From: Paragordius varius
Lineage: Eukaryota; Nematomorpha
DNA: 64,000 bases
Assembly: GCA_964247055.1 (NCBI GenBank)
Contig: OZ176052.1
Location: 6,572,001-6,636,000 of the forward strand
Direction of reading: 5' to 3'
Every line of letters starts with the position of its first letter. Position 1 is the first letter of the stretch. The notes under the pieces are model-generated. The model saw only the letters and a program-made list of their open reading frames with translations. It was not told the origin of the DNA and made no database searches. Below, in pieces: positions 60,901 to 64,000 of the stretch. A program made the translations under genes and the position numbers.

Positions 60901-63876
60901 AATAATAGTTTACAGCAAAATATTTTAACTTTCAATTTTGTAGCATTTCAACCACATTATATAAAGATTAATATATGATCAGGTTTTATGATATTAAAAA
61001 AAATGAAAATAAAAGTCATTTGAACAACAAAAAAGGGCTTGAAACGCATATTTTCTAAAATAATTAAATGGAACCCAGAGACAAAAATGTTATCAGGACT
61101 GATACTGAACCCAAGAACGATTCCGATTCCCATCCTTAATAATTTTTCAGGTAAAAACATCCATACCCCTTAATAAGGTTTTTTTTAAAAACTATAAATA
61201 TTCAATTAATTTATCTATATTATGAAAATTTAAAAATAAACATGAACGCGGCTATACAACTGACGTTGCCTCAACTATCGTGGAGGGAAAATATATATTT
61301 TTTAAATGTCTAAGCGTCGTATAAAGTTTTTTAATAAGGGTTGATGATAACTACTGCTGTGGGCTAATCTTAATATTTTATTTGAATAACAACTATAAAA
61401 TAAATGCTAAAGTAAAACAAATTGGAACATTTATATTGATCAATTATATTGGTGTTCTATTATTAATTTTTTATGTGCGGCTCACGGTATTTTTCAGGAT
61501 TTAAGTTGGACACCCCTGTTTTACAATTTTCTATTTGACAAATTTTCTTAGAGCACCTATTTATCCAAATTATTTGATCAAAATCATGACATTTTAATCT
61601 TTTAGATTAGTAATGGACTTTTTCGACCTCTAAAATATTTAGTAGCATCTAAACCTGTTAGCTATCTCAATGGGATTTAACATATAATGCCATACATATA
61701 TTTGCTAAAAAATACTATAAATAATTAATAAAGGTAATTACTAAGCTCAAATTATTTGATCACATTAAACTTTTTTTACCAAAATTTGATTTTGATAAAA
61801 TATTACAATAAGTAGTTTGTAATTAATAATCTAATCAAATATAGTGTATATTTCAAAATAATGAAATGAATGAAACTTTAAAACACTAACTCATTTTGCT
61901 GAAAATAATACTCGTAATGATAATTCGAAGTAAAATAATAATTGTCAAGGGAATAAAATAAATGATAAATATGTGTTTTAAAATATGAAAAACAACATTT
62001 TTTTAAAGTTTGTACAAATTATAATTAAGTGTTTTTTGGCTAAAAATATATAAGGTGTTTAACCCCTTTCCATTTTGTTCACTTAGGATTAAGTATTTTG
62101 ACTCCTCTGAAATAAAACACAAATGTAACACAAAAAACAGATTTAATATCTCAAGAAGTGAATTAAAAAGGAATATTTAATTTAGCCTAGCCTATCCTTC
62201 TTAACAACGATGAGTCTATCAGAGTCTGTCTATCCTACCACAATTCAAAATACATAATTCATGTTTTAAAATTTAATTAAAAGTATGTATAAATGTAGTG
62301 TATATATAAGAATTAACTTAAAATAATATTTATATCGATCCAAAAAATCTTGCACAAATTCACGGGATGAGGTGTAAAAGAATAGTTACTAAAATTAAAA
62401 ATAATTTACCGATAACTATTTTAAAATATATTAAAAAAACAGGAAATTATAGTGAAGGTATTCCAATTCAAATACTTATAATGTATATGTATATATATAT
62501 CAAGGAAATTTAATATTTTAGACACACCAGTACCCTAAAATGGACGATTAAAAATCAATTAAATTAATAGCATTCTATCCCAGACCATATAATGTGTGTC
62601 TAGTTGTTAATACAATCGTTTTTGTATTTTTACCAATTTATTAATACATCTTCATAGTAAGAATGTTTTTAATAGCGAACCATTGATTAACAGATTTAAT
62701 ATTAAAATAAAAAACTAAAACTGTTTTCTACTATAATGATGTCCTTCTTCAAATACATTCAGTAACATAAGTTTATCCTTTATTGTATTACAGTTATTTC
62801 ATTAATTTTGCATCGATTATTTTATGGTAAAAGATTTACAGTCTTTTGCGTGTGTTAATATACTTATTTGTTCTAATAAAATCCATAACAAAAAAGTATT
62901 TACATGCATCATAGAGACAATTACCTAGTATATATATTGATTTTCCTCAGAACGATCTTGGTAAAATAAATTTATTTTAAAGATAAACCTATCGCAATAA
63001 TATTTTCTAGGGATATAGCACTCTAAAAATTACCAAAAAGGAAACTGATAACAAACTTACATTTGAAAATAGTTTGGATACATTTGGAATTTTGGGGCGC
63101 AAATTTGTAAAATGATTTTTTTTGGATTTAATTGTAGGTTCTAAACTGGTTTTTTTATACGCAACATCCATATAAAAAGGAGCCTTTTCATATTTCAAAT
63201 CTTCCACAGTATCTTCAAGATGGTTCTGAATGAAAGATGAGTTCCTAGACGTATCTCTTTTTTGTGAGTAGTTTAAGTTTTTAGCTAAGACTGCTGTTAT
63301 ATTGGGTTCCACCTCCATGTTTTCTTTTGATAACGGTAACGGACTTGGTTTGTGTCCAAGTTCCTTGGTAACATGTCCATTGAGAATCGGGCGTGATCGT
63401 AGATTATTATGATGAATGATGGAATTATTTTTGGGGGGCATAATTAATGTCGTCAATGTCATTTGGTTTTGTGTTGCTGAACCGTCAATAGAATTTAAAT
63501 GTTTCATTCGTTGCATATTTTTTATCGTCTGCGTTATAATTTCTCTCCCGGGTGGCTCTCGTGTAAACGGTACTTTAGTTTGTTTTTTAATGAGTGTAGA
63601 AAGAATATTTATTCGGGAAGAAGAATCAGCCGAGGCCCAACCTTGACCCCCACTTTCTTCAATATTATTAGGGTCTTCTGCATCATCCACCTCCAAATGA
63701 CCAATCGAGGAATCCATGGGACCCCCATTTACTAAATCATAACCACCGTTTCCAACACCATTATTTGCATCGTTGTGGGAATTTCCAATGAAATGGCTCA
63801 ATCGTTTCCACCGTGAATGATGATATTTATGCTGCGGACTTCCATAAACAATGGGGGGTGCTCGTTGGAACGGCAT
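42966..63876 (-). CDS. ERG: ERG-type voltage-gated potassium channel (KCNH2/6/7 family), 13 exons seen
   Basis: A plasma-membrane K+ channel subunit that assembles as a tetramer and repolarises excitable cells. Minus-strand exons: 63061-63876, 52243-52570, 51118-51458, 50843-50975, 49877-49983, 49513-49672, 48619-48818, 48146-48276, 47047-47168, 46744-46937, 44390-44811, 44268-44311, 42966-44203. All borders are GT-AG and phases agree, giving 1411 aa from the Met at 63876. Landmarks in order: [11 protein letters not shown] and S1; S2 [21 protein letters not shown]3 [14 protein letters not shown]4 [21 protein letters not shown]5 [11 protein letters not shown]; filter [10 protein letters not shown]6 [21 protein letters not shown]-linker [17 protein letters not shown]; a cNBD from [13 protein letters not shown] through FNLR; then a long Asn/Ser-rich tail. 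SVGFGN and the cNBD wording separate it from EAG and ELK. The N-terminal PAS domain is not in the window. The S1-S2 loop is greatly enlarged. The channel looks intact. Confidence 0.93.
44268..44311 (-). CDS. ERG: ERG exon 12, 44-nt microexon in the cytoplasmic tail
   Basis: It encodes [15 protein letters not shown], with split codons at both ends (AA|T in, G|AC out), between introns of 78 and 64 nt. AG and GT borders are clean. Skipping it would shift the frame of exon 13, since 44 is not a multiple of three, so it is probably constitutive or an off-switch. I inferred it from phase matching between exons 11 and 13. Confidence 0.7.
44902..45870. mobile_element. Palindromic element of the TGTGTGC family, right end lost, in ERG intron
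   Basis: It starts CTGTGTGCAAA, followed by GATAGCTTATGACCAGCGAA and TTTGTTGACGACCTAGTTTT. The inverted arm returns from about 45600 (ATTCCAAAATAAAAC, then AACTATATGATTTTAGGC) and stops near 45870, before the mirror of the tip. It is colinear with 58845-60384. It lies in the 1932-nt intron between exons 10 and 11 of ERG. Confidence 0.75.
47623..47963. mobile_element. Non-autonomous hAT element in ERG intron
   Basis: 341 bp, with ends TAGAGGGGTGCCGAACAC and GCGTGTTGGACACTCCTA. Flanks CTTTATAG (47615-47622) and ATTTATAA (47964-47971) agree at 6 of 8 positions. It has internal GCGCATACGGCC boxes. It is the same subfamily as 27369-27796 but older. It sits in the intron between exons 8 and 9. Confidence 0.75.
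49513..49672 (-). CDS. ERG: ERG exon 6, pore helix, selectivity filter and start of S6
   Basis: It encodes [20 protein letters not shown], then [17 protein letters not shown], then VFSICVMLI. The filter is SVGFG, as in ERG channels. The pore-helix Thr and Ser (LTS), together with the Tyr and Phe of MYASVF in the next exon, correspond to the residues that bind blockers in the human channel. An NDT sequon lies in the turret. Confidence 0.9.
50183..50525. repeat. Possible MITE, ATAACCCCC ends
   Basis: CCCCCCATAACCCCC at the left and GGGGGGTTATATG at the right are inverted over about ten bases. Nothing else between them matches and no duplication is visible. It lies in the ERG intron between exons 4 and 5. 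Confidence 0.3.
54551..55040 (+). repeat. Interspersed repeat with hairpin head and ATATAGATTA tail, complete copy
   Basis: 490 bp. The head reads TCTGGGGCTGCTAGCAGCCC, then GAGTCCTTCGGACTTC. The tail reads ACAGATCACAAAGCCAGCAT and then ATAAATATATAGATTA. The middle matches blocks of both 37181-37758 (GGGCCTAATTCAAAAAAGGG) and 37917-38865 (GGCATAAAGG, GCTCCTTACCCAGAGG). This shows that the two neighbouring copies there belong to one family. Confidence 0.75.
55553..55823. mobile_element. Non-autonomous hAT element with exact 8-bp target duplication
   Basis: The 271-bp element starts CAGAGGCCCGCTAGAGG and ends GCAAGCTACACCTCTG. It is flanked by TTGCGAAG on both sides (55545-55552 and 55824-55831). 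It has internal GGGCGCC/GGCGCC boxes. It is a different hAT subfamily from the GTGTCCAACAC elements. It is non-coding, although chance frames cross it. Confidence 0.92.
56129..57280. mobile_element. Palindromic element, CAGTGTCC family, copy 2
   Basis: The head is CAGTGTCCAAAAAAATATCC, then TGATGA. The left arm is ATTATCATGGTGTTTTTTG, then CTCCATATTAG. The inverted right arm is TTTTTGATATGGGGCATTTA, then AAAAAGCACCAGGATAATAC. It is colinear with 35100-36240. It is non-coding and lies in the long ERG intron. Confidence 0.78.
59054..59303. mobile_element. MITE nested in palindromic element, TA target
   Basis: 250 bp, ends CCATTTACG and TGTAAATGG, a TA on both sides. The sub-ends AAAATCACCCT and GGGTGAATTTGAATT are inverted. 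The copies at 34338 and 44902 lack this block at the matching place, which supports a later insertion. Confidence 0.75.
59955..60103. mobile_element. Near-perfect 149-bp hairpin MITE nested in palindromic element, TA target
   Basis: The left end is CAGTAGGCATTTTAATGGTT and the right end is AACCATTAAAATGAATACTG, with a TA on both sides (59953-59954 and 60104-60105). Almost the whole element folds on itself, with CACAGTAGTGTGTG facing CATACACTACTGTG around a T-run loop. At the matching place, the copy at 44902-45870 shows the empty site near 45750. The arms are much better matched than those of its host element, so it is young. Confidence 0.88.
63061..63876 (-). CDS. ERG: ERG first exon in window, cytoplasmic linker before S1
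   Basis: Encodes 272 residues from [20 protein letters not shown] to PNVSKLFSN, a Ser/Asn/Pro-rich low-complexity linker that in other ERG channels joins the PAS domain to S1. The donor TCAAAT|GTAAGT is strong. The frame stays open upstream to 63933, but from there to the Met at 63876 there is no AG. An acceptor for an upstream PAS exon would therefore have to lie inside the first codons (first AG is in the ACGAG shortly after the Met), or else this is a first coding exon. The start is thus unsettled. Confidence 0.75.
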
Positions 63877-64000
63877 TGCATTATATATTAGTATACCATT
63901 CCATTTGAAAATAGGACAAAACAATACATACCATTATAAAATATATATAGCGTGATATCGCTTGTTAAATATATGGCGAACGTGAAAAATATTCATGATC

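Larger units (their letters stand above)
58739..61518. mobile_element. Probable hAT element split by a palindromic insertion
   Basis: The left end is AAGAGGTGTCCAACGCG. The right end is TTAAGTTGGACACCCCTG. Flanks ATGTACAA (58731-58738) and TTTTACAA (61519-61526) share 6 of 8 bases. The two ends are 2.8 kb apart because a 1.54-kb palindromic element lies between them. The remaining 1.2 kb holds no recognisable transposase. Two independent half-elements are the alternative. Confidence 0.5.
52571..63060 (-). other. 10.5-kb ERG intron packed with transposons
   Basis: Bounded by donor GTAAGT (63060 downwards) and acceptor AATAG (52571). Coding continuity is NVSKLFSN in exon 1 followed by VLTLGAE in exon 2, matching ERG residue for residue, so no exon is missing between them. 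Contents are listed separately. The other reading frames here (for example 53184-53411, 57114-57344, 60328-60651) do not resemble proteins. Confidence 0.85.

Noticed and set aside
63416-63735. Two plus-strand frames opposite ERG exon 1
   Set aside because: Antisense shadows with no protein resemblance. The minus strand joins in phase to the channel.
1-64000. CRISPR arrays, bacterial operons, ribosome binding sites, retroviral or Polinton-type elements
   Set aside because: None seen. The window is animal nuclear DNA, there are no regularly spaced direct repeats, and no capsid, envelope, protease or integrase motif was recognised.

Overview
The window is animal nuclear DNA, very A+T rich (roughly three quarters by eye, not computed), with widely spaced, intron-bearing genes in a sea of degraded DNA transposons. 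The gene set (a 26S proteasome lid subunit, a peptide-receptor-like GPCR, a Rab27-type GTPase and an ERG-type potassium channel), GT-AG introns and a nearly canonical animal tRNA-Pro point to a bilaterian with a nervous or secretory system. The sequence does not let me name the phylum.

Layout. 1-1289 (+): last four coding exons of PSMD11/Rpn6. 1290-12175: about 11 kb without a host gene, holding a MITE, hAT relics and a LINE reverse-transcriptase tail. 12176-15217 (+): one long uninterrupted coding exon for a class A GPCR of 1013 aa. 15218-22527: gene-free, with a 0.9-kb palindromic element, a hairpin-ended MITE and hAT fragments. 22528-27162 (-): complete six-exon Rab27 gene (222 aa). It contains an apparent 23-nt intron, and an intact tRNA-Pro(AGG) lies antisense in its first intron. 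27163-42965: gene-free, with a hAT MITE bounded by an exact 8-bp duplication, a dead mariner, another hAT mini-element, two long palindromic elements, a MITE and a composite tandem repeat. 42966-63876 (-, possibly running on past the window edge): ERG/KCNH potassium channel in 13 exons, with a 10.5-kb intron full of nested transposons.

The genes do not form an operon or pathway cluster. Rab27 (regulated secretion), a peptide-type GPCR and an ERG channel (repolarisation) would all suit neurons or secretory cells, but adjacency here proves no link.

The most distinctive sequence facts are: the 23-nt GT-AG gap that exactly restores the [13 protein letters not shown] motif of Rab27; the tRNA-Pro with a compensated acceptor-stem pair; an ERG channel whose extracellular S1-S2 loop has grown to about 94 residues; three or four families of long palindromic (fold-back) elements; and a nest in which TA-flanked MITEs sit inside a 1.5-kb palindrome that itself lies between two hAT ends. 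I found no wholly new multi-gene system. The palindromic families and the composite repeat at 37181-38865 and 54551-55040 are the best candidates for undescribed elements.
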